This document shows, one piece after another, positions 45,181-54,027 of a DNA stretch of 64,000 nt. The first letter of the stretch is position 1. Each line of letters begins with the position of its first letter. The position numbers and the translations under genes are program-made. Source of the DNA: Marisediminicola antarctica. GTDB taxonomy: Bacteria > Actinomycetota > Actinomycetes > Actinomycetales > Microbacteriaceae. The stretch lies in the NCBI RefSeq assembly GCF_009930795.1, contig NZ_CP017146.1, forward strand, positions 1,488,001-1,552,000, in the 5' to 3' direction. The notes under the pieces were generated by a model, which worked only from the letters and a program-made list of their open reading frames with translations, made no database searches and was not told the origin of the DNA.

Positions 45181-46557
45181 ATGACACTGGCATCCGTCCC
45201 TCAATCTCGCCTACTCGCAACGGCAATTCCGGGCCCTCGGTCTGTTGCCCTACATGCCGAACGGCTGAAGCACGTCACGAGCGGATTCGGCACCGCCCTG
45301 CCGGTGTTCATCGACCGGGCCGAGGGCGCGATCCTTCAGGATGTCGACGGTAACCGCATCGTTGATTTCGCCTCGGGGATCGCGGTGACGAGCGTGGGTG
45401 CGAGTAACCCTCTAGTGCAGGAGCACGTGGCTGACCAGTTGTCCAGATTCACCCACACCTGCTTCATGGTCACCGAATACGACTCCTTCACCGCTGTCTG
45501 CCGGTGGCTCAATGAGCACACCCCAGGTAGTTTTGAGAAGCGCACTGCGCTGTTCTCCACGGGTGCAGAAGCCATCGAGAACGCCATCAAAATCGCGCGG
45601 TCGGCTACCGGGCGCGAAAAGGTTCTGGTCTTCGACGACGCCTATCATGGCCGCTCGCTGCTGACGATGGCAATGACCGCGAAGGAGAACCCCTACAAGC
45701 TCAACTTCGGACCGTTCCCAGCAGAGGTGCATCGGGCGCCTTTCGCAGCCCCCCTTCGTTGGCCGACCGGGGCACAGAACGCCACCGCTGAGGCACTGGC
45801 TGCGGTCGAACTTATTCTGGCTACTGAGGGGCCAGAGACCTTCGCAGCCATGGTGATCGAGCCGATCCAAGGAGAAGGAGGCTTCATCGTTCCAGCGCCC
45901 GGCTTCCTCCCGGGGCTCCGCGACATCGCAACGAGACACGGCATCGTATTCGTACTTGATGAAGTCCAAGCCGGCATGGGACGCACCGGTACGCTATTCG
46001 CGAGTAACAGTGAGCACGTTGTCGGTGACCTTACTGTTACCGCGAAAGCACTCGCGGGTGGTCTGCCCTTGAGTGCGGTTACAGGTCGCGTGGAACTGAT
46101 GAACGCGGTGCATGCCGGTGGTCTCGGCGGTACCTACGCCGGAAACCCGCTTGCGTGTGCTGCGGCCCTCGGGGTTTTCGAGGCGTTTGCGGATGGCAAG
46201 CTGATCGAGAATGCACGCAAGATCGAAGTTGCCGCTCGCATGATTCTCGAACCGCTTCTCTCGGGAACGAGTGTTGTGGCAGATGTTCGAGGTCGGGGCG
46301 CGATGCTGGCGGTGGAGTTCGCCGATCGGGGGACACTGGCGCCCCGGGCCGACATCGCCAAGGAGATTGCTGCGCGTTGTCACGCTCAGGGACTCTTGGT
46401 GCTGGTCTGCGGAACCTACTCAAATGTGATTCGCCTGCTCCCGCCGCTGGTGATCGACGAATCGCTTTTGAACGACGGCCTTACCGTTCTTCGCGATGCG
46501 ATTCAGCACGTGAACGCTGGCCAACTCGCTGCTTCTCCGGAGACCGTGCCCGCGTGA
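45181..46557 (+). CDS. gabT: Class III aminotransferase (GabT/DavT-like, 4-aminobutyrate or 5-aminovalerate)
   Basis: 458 aa PLP enzyme. The Schiff-base lysine is Lys289 (TVTAKALAGGLPL), the cofactor Asp is in FVLDEVQAGMGRTG, and the phosphate loop reads LFSTGAEAIENAIKIARSAT. It converts GABA to succinate semialdehyde, or 5-aminovalerate to glutarate semialdehyde, with 2-oxoglutarate as acceptor. The next gene overlaps it (GTGA) and is a semialdehyde dehydrogenase, and the one after is glutaryl-CoA dehydrogenase. That order favours the five-carbon substrate. Motifs alone cannot separate GabT from DavT. Confidence 0.88.
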   Translation: MTLASVPQSRLLATAIPGPRSVALHAERLKHVTSGFGTALPVFIDRAEGAILQDVDGNRIVDFASGIAVTSVGASNPLVQEHVADQLSRFTHTCFMVTEYDSFTAVCRWLNEHTPGSFEKRTALFSTGAEAIENAIKIARSATGREKVLVFDDAYHGRSLLTMAMTAKENPYKLNFGPFPAEVHRAPFAAPLRWPTGAQNATAEALAAVELILATEGPETFAAMVIEPIQGEGGFIVPAPGFLPGLRDIATRHGIVFVLDEVQAGMGRTGTLFASNSEHVVGDLTVTAKALAGGLPLSAVTGRVELMNAVHAGGLGGTYAGNPLACAAALGVFEAFADGKLIENARKIEVAARMILEPLLSGTSVVADVRGRGAMLAVEFADRGTLAPRADIAKEIAARCHAQGLLVLVCGTYSNVIRLLPPLVIDESLLNDGLTVLRDAIQHVNAGQLAASPETVPA

Positions 46558-48065
46558 GCGCAACCGTGAGCCCTATCGATGTCAGCTACGATCCCCGCAC
46601 CGGCGAACGGCAGGGAGGCGTCGCGCACACTACATCGGCCATGGTTGAGGCGATATTGAACCGTGCCACCACCGCGGCTTATGAGCTGGCAGCGACAGCG
46701 CCGAAGGTTCGGAAAATTTGGTTGACTGCCACGTCGGACGCTCTGCTGGCGCATGAGGAGGAGCTCGCTCAGCTCGGCAACGAGGAGACCGGGCTCGGAT
46801 TGCCTCGGCTTCGAAGCGAGATCGCGGGCTCTGCCCGAAGCATCCTGTTCTATGCCAGCGTCGCAGTCGAGGGCAGCTACCTCGGCGCCAGTACCGACCT
46901 CATCAACGAGAGCATCGCTTTGTCTCGCTGGAACATCCCCGTCGGCCCTATCGCCGTGTTCGGGGCGAGCAACTTCCCCTTCGGATTCGGCGTCTTCGGC
47001 CACGATGTCGCTTCCGCGCTCGCTGCGGGATGCCCGGTAATCGCGAAGGCCCATCCCGCGCACCCTCGGCTCAGCGCGAGATTATCCGTAATCGCTCGGT
47101 CTGCGCTACTCGCGGCGGGCGCTCCCGAGGGAACATACGATCTTGTCACCGGATTCGATGCAGGCCTGCACCTGGTCGATTCCCCAGCCATCGCCACGGT
47201 CGCATTCACCGGGAGCCAGCGCGGCGGCATGGCGCTGCTCGCGCGGGCCGCACCCAGGGGAGTGCCCGTCTTCGCCGAGATGGGCACCGTGAACCCCGCG
47301 TTCGTCACGGCGGCCGCCGCGGCCGCCGATACCGCGGCCATTGCTGCCGGCTTCGTCGCATCATTCACCCTCGGGGCGGGCCAGTTCTGCACCAAGCCCG
47401 GCCTGATCTTCGCACCCGCCGGCGCGGGCATGTTCGACGCGGTGGCAGCCCGCGTCGCCGAAGTTCCGCCCGCACCCCTGCTGACAGCAGGAATCGCTGC
47501 GAGCTTTGCGACAGGTATAGCCGAGCTCGCGGTTGCTGCCGAGTCGACGTCTCGTTCCACCATTCCAGTTGGTGACGGCTACTTCGTCGCCGCGCAGGTC
47601 TTTCGCGTCGCCTTGGCCGATCTCAGGCCCGGGTCGCGGCTCCTCGAGGAATGCTTCGGCCCCGTCGCCCTGGTCTGCGAATACATCGACGCTGCTGCGG
47701 CTCTTTCTACGCTCGTCCGTCTGCAAGGCTCCCTGGCGGCCTCCGTCTTCACCGGCGGACCGACAGACCCCGAAACCCGCGCTGTCGTCGAACGGCTGCT
47801 GCCGAACGTCGGCCGTGTAGCGCTGAACGCGTGGCCGACCGGTGTAATCAACACGTGGTCCCAACAGCATGGCGGCCCCTGGCCCGCGACTAGCCGACTC
47901 GACGCCACTAGCGTCGGCGCCGGCGCGCTTGCCCGGTTTGTTCGCCCCGTCTCGCTGCAGAATGCGGCCCCGGAAACCCTCCCGGTATTCCTCTCGGCTG
48001 ACAACCCGTGGCAGATTCCTCGTCGAATAGACGGCGCACTCATCCCTCCCGCTCACCAATTTTGA
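46554..48065 (+). CDS. Aldehyde dehydrogenase of the 2-oxoglutarate-semialdehyde type (KGSADH-like)
   Basis: 503 aa. Cys279 is in GAGQFCTKPGLIF; Glu242 lies in VFAEMGTVNPAFV, the EMxxVNP variant that marks the KGSADH subgroup rather than the usual ELGGxNP. The cofactor region reads VFGASNFPFGFGVFGHDV. The start GTG at 46554 overlaps the aminotransferase stop. KGSADH enzymes are known to accept succinate and glutarate semialdehydes besides 2,5-dioxovalerate, so the proposed role is glutarate semialdehyde to glutarate. No pentose-pathway genes are adjacent, which argues against the classical role. Confidence 0.87.
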   Translation: MSATVSPIDVSYDPRTGERQGGVAHTTSAMVEAILNRATTAAYELAATAPKVRKIWLTATSDALLAHEEELAQLGNEETGLGLPRLRSEIAGSARSILFYASVAVEGSYLGASTDLINESIALSRWNIPVGPIAVFGASNFPFGFGVFGHDVASALAAGCPVIAKAHPAHPRLSARLSVIARSALLAAGAPEGTYDLVTGFDAGLHLVDSPAIATVAFTGSQRGGMALLARAAPRGVPVFAEMGTVNPAFVTAAAAAADTAAIAAGFVASFTLGAGQFCTKPGLIFAPAGAGMFDAVAARVAEVPPAPLLTAGIAASFATGIAELAVAAESTSRSTIPVGDGYFVAAQVFRVALADLRPGSRLLEECFGPVALVCEYIDAAAALSTLVRLQGSLAASVFTGGPTDPETRAVVERLLPNVGRVALNAWPTGVINTWSQQHGGPWPATSRLDATSVGAGALARFVRPVSLQNAAPETLPVFLSADNPWQIPRRIDGALIPPAHQF

Positions 48066-48075
48066 AGGACATCTC

Positions 48076-49236
48076 ATGACCGATGCCGTTGACCTCATCG
48101 ACGTCGATTTCCTCCTGACCAGCGAGGAGATCGCGCTTCGCGACCGGGTGCGGTCGTTCGTCACCACCGCGATCAGGCCCAATATCGCTGACTGGTATGA
48201 CAAGGCCATGTTCCCCACTCAGATCATCCCCGAGATGGCGAAGCTTGGCCTGCTTGGTATGCACCTGAACGGGTACGGCTGCCCGGGCAGGAGCGCTGTC
48301 GACTACGGCCTCGCCGCTCTGGAATTGGAGGCAGGAGATAGCGGCCTCCGTACTTTCGTGAGCGTGCAGGGGTCGCTGGCGATGAGTGCGATCCATAAGC
48401 ACGGATCGGAGGAACAGAAGAATGAATGGCTGCCAGGCATGGCCGATGGGACCACAATCGGCTGCTTCGGACTGACCGAGCCCGACTCCGGCTCCGATCC
48501 GGCGAGCATGAAAACGTTCGCACGGAGAGATGGCGACGATTGGGTGATCACGGGCCACAAGCGCTGGATCGGCCTCGGTTCGATCGCCCACGTTGCGATA
48601 ATTTGGGCACAGACCAGCGATGGTGTCCGAGGGTTCATCGTGCCCACAGACACGCCCGGGTTCGAAGCTAAGGTCATCGGGCAGAAGCTGTCGATGCGGG
48701 CGTCTATCCAGACGGAACTGATGCTTACCGATGTACGCGTGTCTGGCAGGGCGCTCCTGCCGAACGTGAAGGGACTCCGGGGTCCGTTCGAGTGCCTGAA
48801 CGAGGCCCGCTACGGCATCATCTGGGGTGTCATGGGTGCCGCGCGCGATAGCTATCAGGCCGCGCTCGAATACTCTCAGACGAGGATGCCGTTCGATCGA
48901 CCTCTCGCGGGCTTTCAACTCACCCAGCAGAAGTTGGTCGATATGGCGGTTGAGCTAAACAAGGGCACCCTACTCGCCCTGCACCTCGGTCGCTTGAAGG
49001 ACGCAGGTAGGCTGGCGCCACACCAGATCTCCCTTGGAAAGCTCTCCAACACGCGGGAGGCGATCACGATCGCCCGTGAGGCCCGCACGATCCTCGGCGG
49101 CAACGGAGTTACCCTCGACTACTCGCCGCTGCGCCACGCGAACAATCTTGAGAGTGTCCGCACGTACGAAGGAACAGACGAGGTCCATACGCTCGTCATC
49201 GGCAACCACATCACTGGAATCCCGGCGTTTCGCTGA
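48076..49236 (+). CDS. gcdH: Glutaryl-CoA dehydrogenase
   Basis: 386 aa acyl-CoA dehydrogenase. The glutaryl-CoA subgroup is shown by GYGCPGRSAVDYGLAALEL, DSGLRTFVSVQGSLAMSAI, GCFGLTEPDSGSDPASM and a C-terminus with VRTYEGTDEVHTLVIGNHIT. The catalytic base is Glu365 in YEGT. It converts glutaryl-CoA to crotonyl-CoA and CO2 with an FAD cofactor. It starts 10 bases after the dehydrogenase gene, so 45181-49236 is one operon from aminotransferase to CoA ester. Together with the CoA-transferase it closes the route from a five-carbon amino acid to crotonyl-CoA. Confidence 0.93.
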   Translation: MTDAVDLIDVDFLLTSEEIALRDRVRSFVTTAIRPNIADWYDKAMFPTQIIPEMAKLGLLGMHLNGYGCPGRSAVDYGLAALELEAGDSGLRTFVSVQGSLAMSAIHKHGSEEQKNEWLPGMADGTTIGCFGLTEPDSGSDPASMKTFARRDGDDWVITGHKRWIGLGSIAHVAIIWAQTSDGVRGFIVPTDTPGFEAKVIGQKLSMRASIQTELMLTDVRVSGRALLPNVKGLRGPFECLNEARYGIIWGVMGAARDSYQAALEYSQTRMPFDRPLAGFQLTQQKLVDMAVELNKGTLLALHLGRLKDAGRLAPHQISLGKLSNTREAITIAREARTILGGNGVTLDYSPLRHANNLESVRTYEGTDEVHTLVIGNHITGIPAFR

Positions 49237-49299
49237 GCACCGACTACCGGTGGTTCTTGCGTCAGCGAGAATTGGCCAGCTCACCTGGTGGGACACGAG

Positions 49300-51774
49300 T
49301 CAGCTCTTCAATCTGATTCCCGCCGGGTCGTAGAACGGTGCCCCAGACACGTCCGCCTCAACTTCGACCGAGCCGCACAATACGGTGAACCGAGCATCAT
49401 CCGGCACATCACCTCTGATCCGCGCGATCCCACACGCGCGCCCCAGCGTGTAGCCGTAGCTTCCGCTCGTCAGCTTTCCTACAATTCGGCCGTCACAGAG
49501 CACCGGCTCGTCGTGAACGAAGACTGGTTCGGGGTCCCGCAGCGCCACGAAGACGGTGCGGGCCTCACGAGGCTGATGTGCGCGGCTTTCGAGGACGGCG
49601 CGTCCGACGAAGTCGTCCGGTTTGGCCATCGACACAGTGAATTCGAGGCCGGCTTCAACAGGGTCGTCGATGGGGCCGATGTCATGGCCAAGATGCCGGT
49701 AGCCTTTCTCGCTGCGCAACGAGTCGAGTGCGTGGTAGCCGGCCAGTTTCAGCCCCAGGTCATGCCCTTCGGCGACAAGGGCGTCGTAGACGTTGACCGC
49801 CTGGTCGGCCGGAACATAAAGCTCGTAGCCGAGTTCTCCGACGAAGCTCAAACGAAGTGCGTATGCACGGGCATCCGCCACCTCCACAGCACGCCCCCAC
49901 CCGTAGCGGTGCGCCTCATTGCTCCAGTTGTCGGGCGAAATCCGCGCCATCAAGTCTCGACTATTGGGGCCCATCACGGCGAGAGTCGCGAATCCTGATG
50001 TCGCGTCGAACACCGCCGCGGCCGTCCCACGCGCCAGACGCTGGATCATGTTGAGCGCCTTGTATTGCGAAGCCGCCGGGGCGATCACCCAATACCGGTC
50101 AGAATCGAGCCGCACGACTGTGCCGTCCAATTCGATTCCCCCGCGGGAGTTGAGCATAAGGGCGTAGCGAACTCGCCCGACGGGCAGGCGGATGTCGGCA
50201 GTGCAGAGTCGTTGCAGGACCGCTAAGGCATCGGGGCCGGCCACCTCAACCTTGGCGAAGGAGCTCAGGTCGAAGAGCGCAACCCGTTCCCGCGCGGCGC
50301 GATGCTCCTCGCCGACCGCGTCAAACCAGTTCTGCCTACCGAAGCTGTACTCATAGCGCCGGGGTGCACCCTCGGGGGCGAACCAGTTCGCACGCTCCCA
50401 TCCCGTGGTTTCGCCGAATACGGCGGACGCATCATCCAGCCGCGAATGCAGCGGTGAGCGGCGGACGTTCCGGGCGGTGCCAGGCTGGAGCTGCGGCCAG
50501 TGCATTGCGTACAGCCGCCCGAGCGATTCACGGGTGCGCGCATGCAGGTAGCGTCGGTTGCTTTGCATGTGTGCGAACCGTCGCACGTCGACGGCCGACG
50601 CATCGAAGCCCGCTGCCCCCGAGATCATCCAGTCCGCGACTGCACGACCGGCGCCCGGTCCGAAGAGGATGCCCTGCGAGTTGAAGCCGGCCGCAACGTA
50701 GACCCCGGCTACCTCTGCCGCTTCGCCGATCAGGAAGTTGCCATCTGGCGTGAACGACTCTGGGGCGTTGAGGAATCGATCCCATTCGACATCCCGCAGC
50801 AGCGGGATGCGCTCTTCGGCGCGTGCGCGGATGCTCGAGAAGTGTTCCCAATCAGCACCGAACTGGGCGAAGCCGGCGTTCCCGATCTCGTCCACCCGCC
50901 TCGGGATCCCATCCGGCTCGAATGCGCCGACAAGAAGACGGCCTGCTTCCGGACGAACGTAGAAATAGCCATCCATGTCTCGCAGGATGGGGAGGGAGTC
51001 GGCCCCGACGACGTGTGCTGTGCGCACGTGCATGTGCTCGGCCGCGTACAGCGGAGCGCTCACCCCGCATGTGGCTGCGAGGTCGCGAGTCCATAGTCCG
51101 CAGGCGAGCAGCACGCGGTCGCACTCGATGTTGCCCCGGTCAGTGGCGACCCCGATCACGCGGCCGTGCTCAGTGAGGACTTCTGCCACCGCGATGTTCT
51201 CGCGGATAGTGACACCGGCCTGGAACGCGAGCTGCGCGAGCGCGAGCGCGGCATATCCCGGGTTGATGTGCCCGTCTTCCGGCAGGTGCAGGGCTCCGAG
51301 GAGTTGATCACTGGACGCGAGCGGCCAGAGATCGCGCACCTGGTTCGGGCGAAGCATCTCGGCCGGCACGCCCGCCAGTCTCGCGCCGTCGGCGAAGTAG
51401 CGGAGCTCGTCCTCGCGTCCGGGAGTGCGCGCCAGCATCACGGAGCCGTTGCTGACGAACGACACGTCGACTCCCGTTCGCTCCTGAAGTGTTCGGTAGG
51501 TCTCGAGTCCGAAGCGCGCCAACTCCGTCAGTGGGGGCGTGCTCCGCAAGCTTGTCGTGAGGCCCGCCGCGTGCCAGGTGCTGCCGTTGCCGACCACGCC
51601 GCGCTCCAGGAGGAGCACATCGTGATCCCCCTGCTCGGCCAGAAAGTGAGCTGCGGCGCTTCCGATGATGCCGGCGCCGACCACGATGGTCCGCGCACGC
51701 GCGGGAGGCTGGGATCGCACCGATTCGCCAGCGAATTGCGCGGCAGTCAGTGAGATGTCGACTAGGCGGTCCAT
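49300..51774 (-). CDS. DMGDH/sarcosine-dehydrogenase-like flavoprotein with GcvT domains
   Basis: 824 aa. The N-terminal FAD domain (TIVVGAGIIGSAAAHFLAEQ) is followed by TWHAAGL, whose His matches the residue that binds FAD covalently in dimethylglycine oxidases. A DAO/FAO core runs to about residue 420. A GcvT (aminomethyltransferase) domain and its C-terminal partner follow (LPVGRVRYALMLNSRGGIEL, FVGELGYELYVPADQAVNVY, TSGSYGYTLGRACGIARI). Such enzymes demethylate N-methylated amines and may hand the one-carbon unit to tetrahydrofolate. The ATG at 51774 lies inside the end of the amine oxidase gene (13-base overlap), so the two are made together. The substrate is not readable. Confidence 0.88.
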   Translation of the reverse strand: MDRLVDISLTAAQFAGESVRSQPPARARTIVVGAGIIGSAAAHFLAEQGDHDVLLLERGVVGNGSTWHAAGLTTSLRSTPPLTELARFGLETYRTLQERTGVDVSFVSNGSVMLARTPGREDELRYFADGARLAGVPAEMLRPNQVRDLWPLASSDQLLGALHLPEDGHINPGYAALALAQLAFQAGVTIRENIAVAEVLTEHGRVIGVATDRGNIECDRVLLACGLWTRDLAATCGVSAPLYAAEHMHVRTAHVVGADSLPILRDMDGYFYVRPEAGRLLVGAFEPDGIPRRVDEIGNAGFAQFGADWEHFSSIRARAEERIPLLRDVEWDRFLNAPESFTPDGNFLIGEAAEVAGVYVAAGFNSQGILFGPGAGRAVADWMISGAAGFDASAVDVRRFAHMQSNRRYLHARTRESLGRLYAMHWPQLQPGTARNVRRSPLHSRLDDASAVFGETTGWERANWFAPEGAPRRYEYSFGRQNWFDAVGEEHRAARERVALFDLSSFAKVEVAGPDALAVLQRLCTADIRLPVGRVRYALMLNSRGGIELDGTVVRLDSDRYWVIAPAASQYKALNMIQRLARGTAAAVFDATSGFATLAVMGPNSRDLMARISPDNWSNEAHRYGWGRAVEVADARAYALRLSFVGELGYELYVPADQAVNVYDALVAEGHDLGLKLAGYHALDSLRSEKGYRHLGHDIGPIDDPVEAGLEFTVSMAKPDDFVGRAVLESRAHQPREARTVFVALRDPEPVFVHDEPVLCDGRIVGKLTSGSYGYTLGRACGIARIRGDVPDDARFTVLCGSVEVEADVSGAPFYDPAGIRLKS

Positions 51775-53120
51775 TTGGTCCTCGCTTCGGCTCCGCCCCA
51801 GCCCCCCGAGAGCGCCGCGGCCGCGGCGGCGCGGCCGGTCCGCACCGCACCTTCCATGTAGCCGCATACCCACTGATCCGAGCCGCACACGTAGAACGGT
51901 GGCTCATGCGTGCCGTGCAGCGGACCGACCCGCATGACGTCGCCCGGGCGCCACGCGGTGATATAGCCCTGAGTCCAGGGATCGACTCCCCACCGGTTGA
52001 TGAACACCTGTTCTGCGGCAGCAGTTGACGGGCCGAACGCTCGTTCCACCTCACCTAACAGCTCAGCCTGCACAAGGGAGTTCGGCGTCCCCTCGAATAT
52101 TCCGTGCCGCTCAGCCGGGATGAGGGCGGACAGGATTCCATCGCGCTGAGACCACGTGCCGCCGATGATGCCCTCCTCGAAGTAGGACGATCCGTTCTGA
52201 TCATTGCGCTCCCAGAACGAATCGGGGTACACATAGACGACCTTGCTGACACGCGCGTTCCTTTGCGAGTGCAACGATGCGAGCCGGGCATCGGACACTC
52301 CCTCGACGGTGATGTCCCGCAGCGGGCCGACGGGCAGGGCCGACACCACAGCGTCGCTGGAAAAGACCTCCCCGTCGGAGGTTCGGACGGTGCATCCGCC
52401 CGACGTGACACGCACGTGGGTCGCTGGCGATTCGTACCGGATCCGAGACGAGACTGGCAGGGCCAGCTGCTGGATGACGGTGCCGGAGCCTTCGGCGACC
52501 CGAAGACTCTCCCACGTGTCGTAGTCGTAGAACCGCGGCTCCGGCGCCGTGGCCTCCTTGCGCAGGTCGGCCAGCAGCGACGTGCGTTCGGGAGACTCAG
52601 CCGCGAGCGCGAGCATCGCGAGTCGTCGTGCCCGAACGACGTTCGGGGTCGCCCCCCGGCTGCGGAGCCAATCGGCGACCGAGATGGCGTCGAGTTCACG
52701 CGCGTGAGGGTGCGACCACGGATCTGCGGGGTCGACCGTGCTCGCCAGACGGCCGAAATCGTCGTCACAGCGGAGGTAGATCTCCTGGTCCGCCTTGTCG
52801 AGCCACCCGAATGAATCGACGATCTCTCGGCCGTCCAGAAGGACGTGCGTGTCATGACCAAAAATCTGAGTGAACGAGGACTCCAGCGTCAAGCCGAGCT
52901 CGTCGACGAGCTGGCGATACGCCAAGTGGTGCGGCCCGACCACCTCGCCCCCGAGTTGAACCCGGCGTCCATCGGCCAGAGTCTGTTGGAGCACGCGGCC
53001 GCCAGGTCGGGACCGCGCCTCGAGTACCACCACGTCCGCGCCACCGGCGACCAGATCGTTCGCGGCGACCAGCCCCGCGAGTCCGGCTCCGAGCACCACG
53101 ACGTCACACCGATTCGGCAT
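51762..53120 (-). CDS. Flavin-containing monoamine oxidase family protein
   Basis: 452 aa. The FAD dinucleotide site is VVVLGAGLAGLVAANDLVAG with EARSRPGGRVLQQTL; the C-terminal FAD site is FYVCGSDQWVCGYMEGAV. The substrate-lid region contains several Trp and Tyr residues (RFYDYDTWESLRVAEGSG). It oxidises a primary, secondary or diamine to an aldehyde or imine with hydrogen peroxide. First gene of the pair, it faces the TetR gene with 110 bases between. Its 3' end overlaps the DMGDH-like gene. Putrescine or N-methylated amines are possible substrates. Confidence 0.88.
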   Translation of the reverse strand: MPNRCDVVVLGAGLAGLVAANDLVAGGADVVVLEARSRPGGRVLQQTLADGRRVQLGGEVVGPHHLAYRQLVDELGLTLESSFTQIFGHDTHVLLDGREIVDSFGWLDKADQEIYLRCDDDFGRLASTVDPADPWSHPHARELDAISVADWLRSRGATPNVVRARRLAMLALAAESPERTSLLADLRKEATAPEPRFYDYDTWESLRVAEGSGTVIQQLALPVSSRIRYESPATHVRVTSGGCTVRTSDGEVFSSDAVVSALPVGPLRDITVEGVSDARLASLHSQRNARVSKVVYVYPDSFWERNDQNGSSYFEEGIIGGTWSQRDGILSALIPAERHGIFEGTPNSLVQAELLGEVERAFGPSTAAAEQVFINRWGVDPWTQGYITAWRPGDVMRVGPLHGTHEPPFYVCGSDQWVCGYMEGAVRTGRAAAAAALSGGWGGAEARTKWTA

Positions 53121-53230
53121 CTGCTCCAGCCTCCTTGAATGCCGGAACGTATGGCCAACATGAAACTAAAATATTACGGTGATAATGCTCGGGTCAACCT
53201 CTCGAGCCGAATACGTGGGAGGCTCGGATC

Positions 53231-53869
53231 ATGACTCTGCAGCGCCAGGAGCCGTCGGCCACGTCACACCACCTGGAACGGCGGGCTACTCTCATCGCTG
53301 CCGCGGCAGCGGCGATCGCAGATCGAGGGTTCGAGGGAGTCCGCCTTAGGGATGTCGCGGCCGAATGCGGCGTCACGACCGGCATGCTTCAGCACTACTT
53401 CTCGTCACGCGACGAACTGCTCGTCGCGGCGTTCGAGCAGGCCGCCCTCGATCAGGTTGCAGGCTGGCGTCAGGCCATCGCCGCAGAACCGGGCAGCGGA
53501 GCGCGGCTCAACGTGCTTCTGGGAAAGATGGTCGAGGAATTCTCTTCGCCCATGACCTGTGTGATCTGGACAGAGCTGTGCGCGACGGCGGCGCGCCGAA
53601 CGGAGCTTCGACCCCTCGTGTCGCACGTCTTCGAGGAATGGCACCTCATCATCCGCGAGGTTGTGGACGCAGCGGTGTCGGCGGGCGTCATTCGACCGAG
53701 TCTGCCGATCGACGATGCGATCGGAATTCTCGTCGCCGCATTCGACGGCTACGAGCTCGATCTCGCGTCGTCGTCCGGCTCGGCTACTGCGGAGTCGGCG
53801 AGCCGGCAGATCATGCACCTCGCGAACGTACTCTTCCCCACGGCGGAGGTCGATCGCCACCAGAGCTGA
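53231..53869 (+). CDS. TetR-family regulator
   Basis: 212 aa. The N-terminal helix-turn-helix is FEGVRLRDVAAECGVTTGML with HYFSSRDELLVAAFEQA. The C-terminal ligand domain is helical. It is divergent from the amine oxidase and DMGDH-like genes, over a 110-base AT-rich gap (around AATATTACGGTGATAATG), so it probably controls them. The arrangement resembles BetI-like regulators of amine oxidation genes, by position only. Confidence 0.9.
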   Translation: MTLQRQEPSATSHHLERRATLIAAAAAAIADRGFEGVRLRDVAAECGVTTGMLQHYFSSRDELLVAAFEQAALDQVAGWRQAIAAEPGSGARLNVLLGKMVEEFSSPMTCVIWTELCATAARRTELRPLVSHVFEEWHLIIREVVDAAVSAGVIRPSLPIDDAIGILVAAFDGYELDLASSSGSATAESASRQIMHLANVLFPTAEVDRHQS

Positions 53870-54027
53870 GGTGGCGAACGGACGTTCTGCGGGCGTTCGT
53901 GTCGCACGCGGAGAGCACGGCCGGGAATTTCCATCGCGATGGCCTGTTGTCTTCAGGAGCATCGTGCCGGTGGTCGGGAGAGTCTGGCCGCCGTCATCCC
54001 GCCGCAATCGAAGGAAGAAGATCGCTT

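Noticed and set aside
46155-46553. N-terminal extension of the KGSADH-like dehydrogenase upstream of 46554
   Set aside because: The frame overlaps the aminotransferase gene; the extension is Arg/Gly/Ser-rich and the GTG at 46554 gives the normal start with GTGA coupling.
53121-53230. TetR operator in the AT-rich gap
   Set aside because: Only four-base arms (ATTA/TAAT) were visible, too weak to call a site.
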